DNA of 64,000 bases, from positions 12,504,676 through 12,568,675 of the forward strand of contig CAJINV010000001.1 in the NCBI GenBank assembly GCA_905178155.1, in the 5' to 3' direction. Below the pieces are notes generated by a model. It had not been told where the DNA came from and did no database searches. It saw only the letters and a list, made by a program, of their open reading frames with translations. The translations under genes were made by a program, and so were the position numbers. Positions 1-10,351 of this stretch are shown here, in pieces; position 1 is the first letter of the stretch; the number at the start of each line of letters is the position of its first letter. The stretch is from Amoebophrya sp. A120 (lineage: Eukaryota > Sar > Dinophyceae > Syndiniales > Amoebophryaceae).

Positions 1-3000
1 CTCCGCTTCGTTCTTAGTCTGCTCCATTTTGCGCACTTGCTCTTTTGTGAAAACCGTCGGCTCATCGTCTTCTTCCTCGTCGGAGAAGTTTGTCGAGCCG
101 ACTTGAAATCGCAGGTCAGGTGACTTCTTGGTAGTCGATGATGCGTCTTTGTTGGCATCTTCCATGTCATCGAAGTCCGTGGAAACAACTTTGATCGCAA
201 GATCGGACGACGGGCGCGGAGGTGGCAGAAACGAAGTGGAGCTCTGGTGCTGATTTTCCGCAGCGTCTTGAACAGGGGAAAAGAAAGCGTCAAAATTCGC
301 GAAGTTCGCCTTGTGTCTTTTCACCCGCTGGCGAAAATCTCGAAATCGCTGATCTGGATCATCTGCTTCCTGCGCTTCAGCTTCCTCCGAAACACGAGCC
401 GGTGCTGAGTTCGTCTCAGAAACGGAATTCTTACCCTCTACCTCCTCGCCCGCCAACTGCCCCGGAAGAGTTCTCGCGTAAACCGCTCGCCGCCAATTCC
501 TTTGCAGAACACCGATGGCTGTGCGCTTCCTACCAGCGATCTCTACCGCTTTCCGTCGCTCCCGCAGACCACGATACAGCTCGCCGATACGGCGCGCGGC
601 TTTTTGATTCTCTGCTTCCGGCCAGATCTCCTCTGTCGCGAGAATGGCGTCTAGGCCCTGCTTTCGTTCGTCAAAGGACGTTGCGGAGGACGAACGGTCC
701 ATCGAGATAAGCCGCATGTTGATCACGCCAGACCCATACACCTCCTCCGCGATGACGATACCCGTTGGGGTGCCAGGCGATCGCTGGTTTTGTAGTACAA
801 CCACGCCACCAGCACTTTTCCCGCCATCGCTGCCGGGAGACGAACCCTGGAGATCTTCCTGTCTGGTGCTTGTCAGCGGCGACCCGGCGGCGCTTTCCTC
901 GTAGGAAGGTGGCGTGCCGGGCCCCAGAGCCTCGCGCATCTCAGACAAGGCCGATTCCAAAGCCTGCTTTCGCAGGCTCTCCAAGTCCAGCGGGCTGTTC
1001 TCGTCCGCGACGCGCCCGACGTCGTCGTCATCACCCACAGCGTCGTGGTACTCGTGAGCATCCTTTTGTTCCTCCGACGTATCGGATCGTTGGGTTTCCT
1101 TTTTTTGTGCGTCAATTATGGCAGGTCGTGGTGGACCTTCTGCATAAGAAGTAGACTCTTTCTCAATCACTGCTGAGACGACCTGCAAACCGTTTTGTAT
1201 TTCGCCGTTGGCGAAGAATTCCGATGGCGAGACTTTCTCCTCTAAGGGTTCGGCTTCTGCGGTTTTGGCAATGGTTTTCCCGTCATCCGTCCCCGACCAG
1301 CACACCTCCTCCGCCGTCGGTGGCATGGACCCTTCTCTTCGCATCGTCTTTGACGCGACCTTTTCCGAGTGCGACGGGTGACGGTCATCACTGATGTGCT
1401 CCACCTGCTCGTCGACATCCACGCTCCGTTCGTAGTCGCTGCTACTCGCTTCCGATTGTTGCACGAAAGAAGTGGTGTTCGCTTCATATTGGAAGTCGAA
1501 GTAGTGCCGCAAGTAGTGCTGGTACGGACTGGTTCCCGGGAAGATGAATCGGCGGGAGTACATCGCAAAACTTCTGCCAGTCACCGAGATGTCGCGCAGC
1601 ATAGCTTCCACGATCGCACAGCACCGACTGCGATCCGCTGGCGGCAGGACCCCCGCCACGGGGGAGACGAGCAGCGGAGAGCAAAGTGGTACCACCGCAC
1701 TGGCGACCACGGCGGCGCCCAACAGCGGCCGGGCCGCGTGCAAGAACTCGAAGAGGGCGAGGACTGTGGCCGGCGTCGGCAGAACACTGTTGTACTCACT
1801 ATTCCGGTTGATGTTCTGCTCTTGCGCAAGCAACTGCGCCCGCTCGGGTAACGACGCGCCACTGCTGCTCTGGTCATCTGACCGAGGAAGCGACTCGTGG
1901 CTCTTCGCCCCGAGTCCCGCGATCAAGTCTGGGACGTTCTGGCTCAGGTAGTTTAGCAGGATCGCCTCGTGCTGTGAGGTGCTGGAGATCACGTCAGACC
2001 TCGTTGTTTTCAGCGCAGAAGTAGCCTTGTTTATTCCACCTGCAGTTGTCAAAGCACCAGTGCTGGAAGAGGACGGCGAAGATGAAGAACCTGCTTGTGC
2101 TTGCAGGATTCGTCTGCCAAACAGCAGCACCAGTGGCAGGATTTCGTTGCGCAAGTCGTCCCTGGTCACATACTCGGCAAAGTGCTGCAGCGTCAACAGC
2201 GCAAACACGTAAACGCGCTCCACTTCTGCTGATAACTCTTGCTCCGAAAGTTGCTCTTCGTGGTCCCGTGTCGGGTGCAAGAGGAGTGCGTGGCTTTCTA
2301 GCAGAAGCCTTGCAACGGGGAGCAGTAATTGCGATTTCACTTGCCGTGCGTCCCGCTGCGGGCCGGGAGCGGCCGCAGATAGTTCCTGGTACAATTTGGT
2401 CTGGCTGTTGCTGCGGCTCGCTGGGGGGCTGCTGGCGCTACTCTCGCTGCGCAACAGAGATGTCGTCGACCCCACCGCTGGCATGGGATCGGTTTGCAAT
2501 TCCACAGCTGTCGCAAGATTTTGGCCGACCATTGCACCTTTGCTATTGCTGTCCTGCTGAAGCCAAAGCCCAAACAGGCCTCGCTTTGTTCCTTGCTTAT
2601 TTCCCTTCTGCTCGACGATAGGATTTCCTTCTTTTGAAGCACTTGCCAAGTCAGCTTTTTTCGACCGCGACAGGCACACCCTTAGCAGGCCGCAAAGTGC
2701 TGAGACCGCGCGACGGATCTTCCCAATTCGCGTTTGCTCAAAGTCCGTCGCGGAAGATGACAGCACTAGTGCCTTGTGCAGCAGCTCGAATAGCAAGGTG
2801 CGCCATATCTCGCTGGCGGAAATCACGTCTTCCAGTTCCGGAAGGCAGGACAAAACCGTCTGCTCGCGCTCGACCGTGCCGGAATCGGTGCCCCTCAGTC
2901 CCGTTTTCACCGCATCAAACAGAGAGACGTGAGTATCGGAGAAAAAATCCCGGCCGCCGCCAGTGACAATGCCGGAAGTCGCGGAGAAAATCAAAGAGAG

Positions 3001-4581
3001 CAGAATGTCAATGTCCGCGACCTTCCGCGGTCGGATCCGGTGGCTGTGCTGCCACAGATTGGCAAACAAGGGGAAGAAGCGCGTCGGCAAGACCAGTGAC
3101 ACCTGTGGCTCGTGCTCCTGCAGCAAGTCCCGCACCGGGGTGGCGCGCGCGCTCAGGGGGTGGAGGGAAACTTCCGTACCGTATTTGTACTCGGCGGTAT
3201 CGATAGCGCGATCCTGGTCTACAAACCACTTAATAAATTCGCCGGACGAGGTGGAGGAGGAACCTGCGATACAGATAAACTTTGTCCAAATTACTTGTGG
3301 AGAATTCGAAACAAATACGGCCCTGTTGATGCAACACGAAAAGCTTCTATGCAAAATTTACGAACAAGAGTCCAAATTACCTCTTTCACTCCGCGCACTG
3401 ACACTTGACCGACCGGTCGCCAGCGAAACGTCCGCCCCGGTTGGTTTCACCCCGTCGCCCGCCGACCCGCGCGCCTCCAGTCCCAGCAGCACGTCTTGCG
3501 CTCGTTCCAGCTTGCGCAGCAATCCGTAAGGGTTCTGGCGAAAAAACGGGCAGCTCTGCCACTCCCCGACCGATTTGTAGCGCTCGTTCGCTTCAGGCGA
3601 CAGATTTTGCAGTAAAGGTTTCGCCAGCTCCGCCAACCCAGCATCCACTTTTTGCATCTCGATTTTCAGCTTCTCGCGCTTCAGAGGCAAGGCGTAAGCC
3701 TTTGCCAGCAACACTGCCACGCCGAACACGTCGCTTCTCACATCCGGCTTCTTGCCTTCCTGGAGAACCACCTCGGCAGCAACGTGCAACGTAGAAATTT
3801 GACTCCGCAACAGGATCCGCGCGACACTGTACGTCTCTGCGGATTCATCCTGTAGTTCGGACGCGTCGCTCATCTCCGCTTCTCCCTTGGTCGACGACAG
3901 TGCGAGCGAACAGCCCAGCCCGGCAATTTTCGGTACGGAGTTGTGGGCGAGAAAAATGCAGTCCGGCGTCAGTCGCCGGTGCACGCGCCTCACGGTGCGG
4001 TGAAGCCAATACAGCCCCCGGCAGACGCCGAACAGGCAACTGCGGATCTCCAAATCCGTGAGGGCGAAGGGCGCTGCATCCTCCGGTGCGGTGCTGCCTT
4101 TGCCATTGCCACCTCCTTTGTTCCGCCCAGCATTTAAATTTCGTCCAGGCGCGCCACTCCCCCCCGCTTGGGCTTGCGATCCTCCCGGAGATGGACCACA
4201 CGCGGGGTACTCCAACTGCAGACCGAGCTGCAGCATGGCGAGCGTTCCGAGTAGCCCGGGCCCGATGAAGAACAACACATCCTCGGTCTCCTGCAGCGGA
4301 AAGATGACATCCAGGAAATTCGGGTGCTTCAGCCGCGTCAGAATCCGGACTTCTCGCCGGAGCACCTCATCCCGTTCGTGTTCGGTTTTGTGCGCGAAGA
4401 AGAGAGTCACCCGGGTTTGCCGTTGCAGGCACAAGCCGGGGACCAGGTTCCAATCGCCCGTGACCGTCTCGCCAAACTCCACAGTCGCGGTGTGGTCCGC
4501 CTTCACCGTCCCATGCCAGTTCCACTCGTACTGCCGCGGGAGTGAGCGGTGCCACGCTGCATAGTACGGCAGCATACTCAT
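1..4581 (-). CDS. SCY1-like (SCYL) pseudokinase, 3' end outside window
   Basis: SCY1-like proteins are catalytically dead kinases that act in membrane traffic. Exon 1 (3381-4581) starts at an ATG and encodes about 400 residues of kinase-like fold. The usual HRD is H201-R-R-L-T and the DFG position reads G221-L-G, so the metal-binding aspartates are missing, as expected for the family. A Gly/Ala-rich insert sits at residues 128-170. A GT-AG intron (3264-3380, 117 nt, phase 1) follows, and exon 2 stays open from 3263 to the left edge, giving at least 1,087 further codons. Exon 2 begins with a helical, HEAT-like stretch and becomes acidic and low-complexity. Which SCYL paralogue this is cannot be settled. 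No long ATG-initiated frame marks exon 2, so it would be easy to miss. Confidence 0.82.
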
Positions 4582-5177
4582 CCCTGACCGGTGCGGCGAG
4601 ATGAGACATCAACAGTTTTTCACGACTCCAAAATACTTACTTTCACAAGCTTTTTCGTAGCACCTTGACTCGCTGTTCATCTGGTGAACGCTTGCTGCCA
4701 GTTTGATAACCCCACTACAGTTCTTCAAAAGGCAGATCGACAAAAAGATCGATGGGCGATGAAATAAGATCCCTCCATCACAAAATCTTCCGAAGATGAA
4801 TAGTATAGATACGAAGCACAATTTACATTTCAATGAAGACCTTCCTCACGATCTTCTTCGGCTCCACGAAATGAAAACACTTTGCGTCTTTCAGTGAGTT
4901 ACTATGACGATAGAGCAGCTTTCCCCGACTTGCAGTTCGGCGACTGCACACAGAACTCTGCTCCCTCCGCAGCTCCATCACAATAAAGGATCGGCGAAGT
5001 TTTTCCCCCAATGCTGAAAAGAAAACGTCGCGGGACGACTACCCAAGCGATCACTACTAGTCCGGCATGACTTTATTCTCGAGTTGTAGAAAAAACCTTG
5101 CTGGTACACCACCAGAGTCGGTGCATCATGTGTAGAAAGTACTCCTTCTGCCTTCTTTGAGTAGTACTTACACACAC
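4582..5177. other. Intergenic, no gene seen
   Basis: This is the upstream side of the SCY1-like gene and the downstream side of the next gene. Only short frames without coding character occur on either strand, and no repeat was recognised. Confidence 0.6.
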
Positions 5178-6791
5178 CTAATCCGCAGTCGATGCGTTCT
5201 GTTCCATGAAGTACTTCTCAATTTTTTTGCACTCGTCGGAAAAAGGAATGGCCTGAGACAAGTCAAATTCGTCTTTTTCACTGTGCAGGGGGTCCTCCGG
5301 GTCGTAATCCGCGATTCCCGCGTGCCTACAAAGATTCAGCTGCGCCAGCTTCCGCAGTCGCATTTTGTGGTTTCGCGCCCTCCTGGTACTCTCCACCAGA
5401 TCTACGCTCTCCTGCGATTTGACGCACTGGCCCGAGGCCTTGAAAATATCCGCGTCGCACACGTTGTCCCAGGCATCCTGGTAAGCAGCCTGCGCTGCCT
5501 CCTCCAGTTCGCGGGCCGGGCGGATTTTTTCCGCGAGCATGTCGCGCTTCATGTGCCATTTTCTGATTGTTTTCTCGTGGTTGGACTCGGCCGCAGCGGG
5601 AAATTTCGTGCAGTCCACGCCCCTTTCCGGGTGACGGAGAGCAATCAAGTTGACCTGCCCCGTCTCCTCCGCCTTTTTCTCTGCCCTCTCGCGTGCCTGG
5701 TCAATTTGGTACTCCGTAAACTGCTCCGCCGGTGTTGGGGGTTTCTCTTCCGCCGCGACTTCCACCGGATCCGGGTCGCGGCACGGCTCCCCACGGCCGG
5801 TCAGCGCGTTGCATTCCTCGAAAAAGCGCGCCCGCATGCTGTGGTACCCCTCCACCTGCTTGTTCGTGGCTGCTAAGTCTACTTGCGGAACCGGTAGGCC
5901 GCACTGAATGGCTCGGCGGTACCACTCGACCCCGACACAGACGGACTTTTTCTCCGCGGTCCACGGTGCCGGTGCCACTTTGTCCTCAAAAGTGAGCTTG
6001 AACGCGTGTGTCAGCCAGTCGAAAAAGGGCGCGCTGCTCGGTACCGGAAGTCCGGTGATGGGGTTAACTTCAGGCTGGTTTTGGCTAGTACCGGAACTAC
6101 CATCCCCTGCACCTTGGTCACCGGTGGACGACCCTTCACCTACTTTGGCACCTTCACCCTCTTTCGCACCTTCACCTTCACCGCCCGCCACCGCCCACTG
6201 GCGCGTTCCCGCGCCGCCGTGCACACAGATCAGTCTGGATTGGGCCGGAAACCCGGCCTCCCCGTGCGGCGAGTCGTTCTGGCAGAACACGTCCGCCTTC
6301 GTGCTCGACTCCGAGGCGTAGACACAGGGTTCGAGCTTCTCCCCGTACAGGTTCGTGTCGCGCATCAGGGGTGGCACTAGCGGTCTACCATCAATCGTGG
6401 TCTTCCCCCCGTAGTACTCGTACCACGGAATGGTGTCATCGGGCCTCTCCGGCTTATCCAACTCCAATGCCGGTGCTGCTGTCGATGCGGGAGCTTCGGG
6501 CTGTTCTGCCGCCGGTTCATCGGCCGGAGTATCAGCAGCTGCTGAATTTCCATCGTCCTTGGGCGCAGCTGCTGCATCGTCCTTGGGTGCAGTAGCTGCT
6601 GCATCGTCCTTGGGTGCAGTAGCTGCTACATCGTCTTTGGGTGTAGCAGTTGCTGCATCATCACCGTCGTCTGCAAACGACGTAACATGACGTGCTCGGC
6701 TGCGTCCGCCAATAGTCTCGTACAGTGAAGCGCTGCGCAAAAGCGACAAAATGTCGTCTAGCACATGCGCTGATGAGACCACGCCACGCAT
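5178..6791 (-). CDS. Hypothetical protein with PKDD repeats, 537 aa
   Basis: Single open frame from an ATG; function not recognised. Residues about 45-85 are an imperfect tandem repeat built on APKDDAAAT, followed by a Pro/Ala/Glu-rich segment to about residue 115. Another Gly/Glu-rich linker lies near residues 205-235. The C-terminal 250 residues are charged and probably helical, with scattered cysteines, including a CX9C pair near the middle of that part. No transmembrane segment or confident signal peptide is seen. The long frame, the absence of stops and a soluble-looking C-terminal half support a real gene. Unseen exons upstream are possible. Confidence 0.6.
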   Translation of the reverse strand: MRGVVSSAHVLDDILSLLRSASLYETIGGRSRARHVTSFADDGDDAATATPKDDVAATAPKDDAAATAPKDDAAAAPKDDGNSAAADTPADEPAAEQPEAPASTAAPALELDKPERPDDTIPWYEYYGGKTTIDGRPLVPPLMRDTNLYGEKLEPCVYASESSTKADVFCQNDSPHGEAGFPAQSRLICVHGGAGTRQWAVAGGEGEGAKEGEGAKVGEGSSTGDQGAGDGSSGTSQNQPEVNPITGLPVPSSAPFFDWLTHAFKLTFEDKVAPAPWTAEKKSVCVGVEWYRRAIQCGLPVPQVDLAATNKQVEGYHSMRARFFEECNALTGRGEPCRDPDPVEVAAEEKPPTPAEQFTEYQIDQARERAEKKAEETGQVNLIALRHPERGVDCTKFPAAAESNHEKTIRKWHMKRDMLAEKIRPARELEEAAQAAYQDAWDNVCDADIFKASGQCVKSQESVDLVESTRRARNHKMRLRKLAQLNLCRHAGIADYDPEDPLHSEKDEFDLSQAIPFSDECKKIEKYFMEQNASTAD

Positions 6792-7241
6792 TATTCTATT
6801 CTGGTGTTTTGTGTCTAGTGTGGCCCCTCTTTCACTTGAAAATTCCGTGGAAATTGTTTGCTCGATGGACGGTGGCTCAACCTCAACCTGCGGTAGCGAC
6901 TATATCCGTTCTCTCTACCGCCACGACCGAATCCTCGCGATACCAAATGCAGTCTCGGACGCATTTTACAGCGATCTCTCTTCTGTTCATTCACGTACAA
7001 AACAAGGCCAAGAATCTTGGACTTTTTTGAGTCAATCATATTTGAGCAGCTTAGCGTCATGCGAGAAACGAATGAAAAAAGGGTCGGAAAGGCCCAAGCT
7101 TTTGCGATAGCGCCTTCGTACGCAAGGAAAGACGGCGATGGGTGCTGTTTTTGACGGTGACTCTAAAGAAGAAAATGAAGAACATCAGCAATAGCTAAAG
7201 CAATACGACCCCTGACAGCTTAGCAGAGTCGTTCTTCCAAC
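6792..7241. other. Intergenic, no gene seen
   Basis: Short overlapping frames occur on both strands but none has codon or motif support. No repeat was recognised. Confidence 0.55.
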
Positions 7242-8549
7242 TCATGACTGCAACTGCTCCACGCTTTGTAGTTCCGGAACCAACTTCTGCTTCACTTCCT
7301 GTCGACGGTGCAGTATGCTCAGTAATTTTTCTGGAGCGTCGTGACAACTGACGTCAATGTAGAACTCTGCTTGGCGCCGAGCTTTCGATACCTTGTCAGG
7401 ACAATTCAGACGCGGGATTACGTACGGAGGGTAAACCATAAAGGACTGTGCTCCAGTATTCTGTGCCGACGAGAAACACTCCTTCATCTCCTCCCGTGGG
7501 AATACGAAGACACCGAGCAACTCTTGTGTCGCAACACACACGTCCATAACACAAATAACATCCAACCCGAGAGCCTCTTCTTGTGTCAGCGGACGTTCCT
7601 GGGTTTCCCCGTGCGCGTAGTTTGCCGTTGACAGCTTCACCCGCTTTCTTTTGTTCTGGTACTCTGGAGGCGATGACGCCAGCTTGTGAAGCACATTCAA
7701 CCCATCGAGATGCGAATTGCAGGCAATTTTTCGTGGGTCAGGCGGCGGAAATGAGAGCCGTACTCCGCTGCGCCTGTACAGTAGCCGGTCCGCGGAGATC
7801 AGGGCGCGCGCAATTGCAAAGTCACTGGTGTTCTCAAGAGCAGGGCCGGATAACACATCAAGGAAACAGTCGTGAAGTCCGAGTGGAGACGCCGCAAGCC
7901 AATGCTTTTGCAGCACCTCGGCCAGGGAACCGCTGCAAAGCCCCGCAGATTGTCGAAACAACATGTTCAACCGCCGCCGGCTTCTCATTTTCCCATAAAT
8001 CCATCTGCTTGCTCCGCCAGGAAAGTTCTCAGTGAAGAAAGTGCCAATTGTCGGGGCAACACACACTAGCGGAAACCGATGTGCATGTTGTGCGCGAAGT
8101 CGGAAACGAAACTCGGCTTCCCCTACGCTTTCTCGATAACGCGACTGCCGGACGCTTGTCTTGACAACGAGTGGCAGCCATAAATCTTCACTCGTCCCGT
8201 ACCGATAGAGAACTGTAGCCGGCCATCGAAACGGTAAGTTGTAAAACTCAAACTTAGCATCCTCTGCAAGGACAGCGCGACAAAAATGATCGAAACCTTG
8301 CCGGTTGATCATGTGCGTTTCTTTTCCAGCCAAGCCGGTGTCTCGAATCGGGTTCGCGTCTACCAGTGAGGAAACATCTGTTGCGTGACTTTCTGAAAGG
8401 CTGTACGGCATTCCGGGCATCTTTCCTCTGGCTTTGACGTGACGACACGCAGCATATCCCCCAAAGTATCGTGTGGACGGGGCAGAAACGAAGGCTCCAT
8501 ACGGGCTCCCACACCGAAATGATGAAAGAGAAGCCACCATCATCGACAT
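7242..8549 (-). CDS. Hypothetical protein, 435 aa
   Basis: Intronless frame from an ATG to a stop; no family recognised. The sequence is of normal complexity with mixed alpha/beta character: a basic N-terminal 45 residues, then a globular region rich in Arg, Phe and Tyr. It contains neither repeats nor transmembrane segments. The lack of low-complexity sequence in a 1.3-kb frame argues for a genuine protein. The first 30 residues are Ser/Arg-rich and could be an organellar targeting peptide, or the start could lie further in. Probably lineage-specific. Confidence 0.6.
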   Translation of the reverse strand: MSMMVASLSSFRCGSPYGAFVSAPSTRYFGGYAACRHVKARGKMPGMPYSLSESHATDVSSLVDANPIRDTGLAGKETHMINRQGFDHFCRAVLAEDAKFEFYNLPFRWPATVLYRYGTSEDLWLPLVVKTSVRQSRYRESVGEAEFRFRLRAQHAHRFPLVCVAPTIGTFFTENFPGGASRWIYGKMRSRRRLNMLFRQSAGLCSGSLAEVLQKHWLAASPLGLHDCFLDVLSGPALENTSDFAIARALISADRLLYRRSGVRLSFPPPDPRKIACNSHLDGLNVLHKLASSPPEYQNKRKRVKLSTANYAHGETQERPLTQEEALGLDVICVMDVCVATQELLGVFVFPREEMKECFSSAQNTGAQSFMVYPPYVIPRLNCPDKVSKARRQAEFYIDVSCHDAPEKLLSILHRRQEVKQKLVPELQSVEQLQS

Positions 8550-9039
8550 ATTACAATCAAAAGCCTGCCCTATCCGAGAAGAGGAAGAGCTGTATACATT
8601 GATTTTGCTGCCAACAATTCATCCATTTATGATGATCAGTTGCGCTTGCGTCGATAAATCTAACGCAGCAGCTGGCATTACTAGAATGCACGCTTATTTG
8701 CTGAAACGACATGGTTAATAAGTCTCGTCGTGCACTGGATCTTCCGCCAATTCTGTCACTTCCTGTATTCCAGTTTCATTCACCCCTCTGGCAATGCGCG
8801 CAACTCAGTCTCAATCCAGCGCTCTGCTATCACATAGGCTAAGCTGCTTCATCTGGCTTTACAGTGATCTCTCTGTTGTTCACGTTCATGCCACATATGA
8901 TGGATCATGAGTAAAGATTAAAAAGTTACGAACAAAATACATTGCAGCTGCGTCCGCAGTGCAAGTCGAAAACAGCCACTCGCTTGTCACTTGTCGCCTG
9001 CTACAACGGGCTGAATACACTCAAACCGCGCAACTGTTT
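8550..9039. other. Intergenic, no gene seen
   Basis: AT-richer than its neighbours. No coding frame, RNA gene or recognised repeat. Confidence 0.55.
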
Positions 9040-10053
9040 TCAGCTCACTAAGGCAGAAGCCGAGTCGTGATGGTCCGGTCGATTTTCACTACTGTTTCCA
9101 TCGCCATCCTCGCTTTCCGCAGCTGGCTTCGCTTCGCTCCGCATCGATGCAAACCAGGAAAATGAAGGGAAAACGCTCTCGCTTCTTTCACTGGTGGGAT
9201 TACTTTGTGCCAACTCCTGCCGCGGCATTTCTTCGATCTTCGCGTTCCCATCGCTCGTTTTGCTCGTCCGCTTCTCCAAAAATTTCCTACTTTTCGAGCC
9301 CGGAGCCGCTTCGTAGTACAGCTTGACGTCGATGCACCCGATCGGATCCCCGGTTTCCACGTCGTGATACACCTGCCGACTGCGATACCAGCCCAGCGGC
9401 GTGAAGGGGGCGAGCTTGGCGTGTTTGGTCTCCAAAATTCGGTGGTCGTTCGGCTGCAGCGGGCAGGTGCCGGGGTGGTCTTTGCACACGTCGAGCTTCG
9501 GGATGTACACGAAAGTGATCCAGACTTTGCCGAAAAGCTTGTACATCTGTTGGAAGCTCGCTTCCAACTCCCTCCGCTCCGACTTCCCGTGATACGTGAA
9601 CTCCTTGTGGATCACCTGAAGATCGAAATTGTTGTTCAGAGGTAAATCTACATGTAATGTACATATGGATCAAGATGCTAATCGCCCATACCACGGATAC
9701 AGATTCGAGAATTTTCTATTCGCAAAAAGTATCAAGCGGACCACCTGCTGCACATCTGGCGTCAGGGGGTCAGGCGATGCGGAAACAGTCGTCCATTCCA
9801 TTTCTGATTTTGCCTCGATTTCCGTGGAACAGTCGTACCAACGCGCATGGTGATCGCCGGCGATGGATTTTTTGTAGCCCGCTGCCGCAGTGTCATCATC
9901 GGCCAGCTCCACGAATTTCACCCTTTCTGGCATCAGCGGGAGCGAGTCGCGCCAAAAGCCTTGCAAGACCTCAGCGCCACTGCCGCAACATACCCAAGCA
10001 CCAAAACCGCATAGCACGGAAAAGCCCAAAACTTGTAGCAGAACGCCGGCCAT
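9040..10053 (-). CDS. ML (MD-2/NPC2-like) lipid-binding-domain secreted protein
   Basis: Two exons, 9745-10053 and 9040-9615, joined across a 129-nt GT-AG intron in phase 0 (294 aa). I chose the ATG at 10053 because it begins a hydrophobic signal peptide (MAGVLLQVLGFSVLCGFGAW), although the frame extends further upstream. ML features follow: a WYDC cysteine near residue 70, a central CKDHPGTCPL with the paired cysteines of the family, a Gly-Trp-Tyr-Arg stretch, and a late GDPIGCID cysteine. NPC2/ML proteins bind sterols or other lipids in the secretory or endosomal lumen. The C-terminal 85 residues are Ser/Lys/Glu-rich and fall outside the domain. Assignment rests on motif spacing alone. CAGGTG occurs at both intron borders. 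Confidence 0.6.
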
Positions 10054-10351
10054 TTTGCGAGTTTCTAAGTAGTCACAAATGACAAACCGTCTACGTCTCT
10101 GAATGAAGAAAAAACCAGAAAATGTGCGAAGAAGTGGAAGTTTCGTCGTTCTTCCCACAACGCTTTGTTCACAAAGTTGAACACTTTTGCAAAAGTGCAG
10201 CCGAACGCCTGCATTATGGACGTGGCAAGAATATGCCTTGGCCTTGGCCAAGGCTGTTTTTTTGCTATTGCGCGCAAGAAATAGCTGTTTTCGGAACCAC
10301 TGGTCCTCCTAGAAGCATTCGCCAATACAGCGTGACGCTCATCTCCTAGGG

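Noticed and set aside
222-3529. Several plus-strand open frames in the first 3.5 kb
   Set aside because: They are antisense to the continuous minus-strand SCY1-like exon, which carries the sensible protein sequence.
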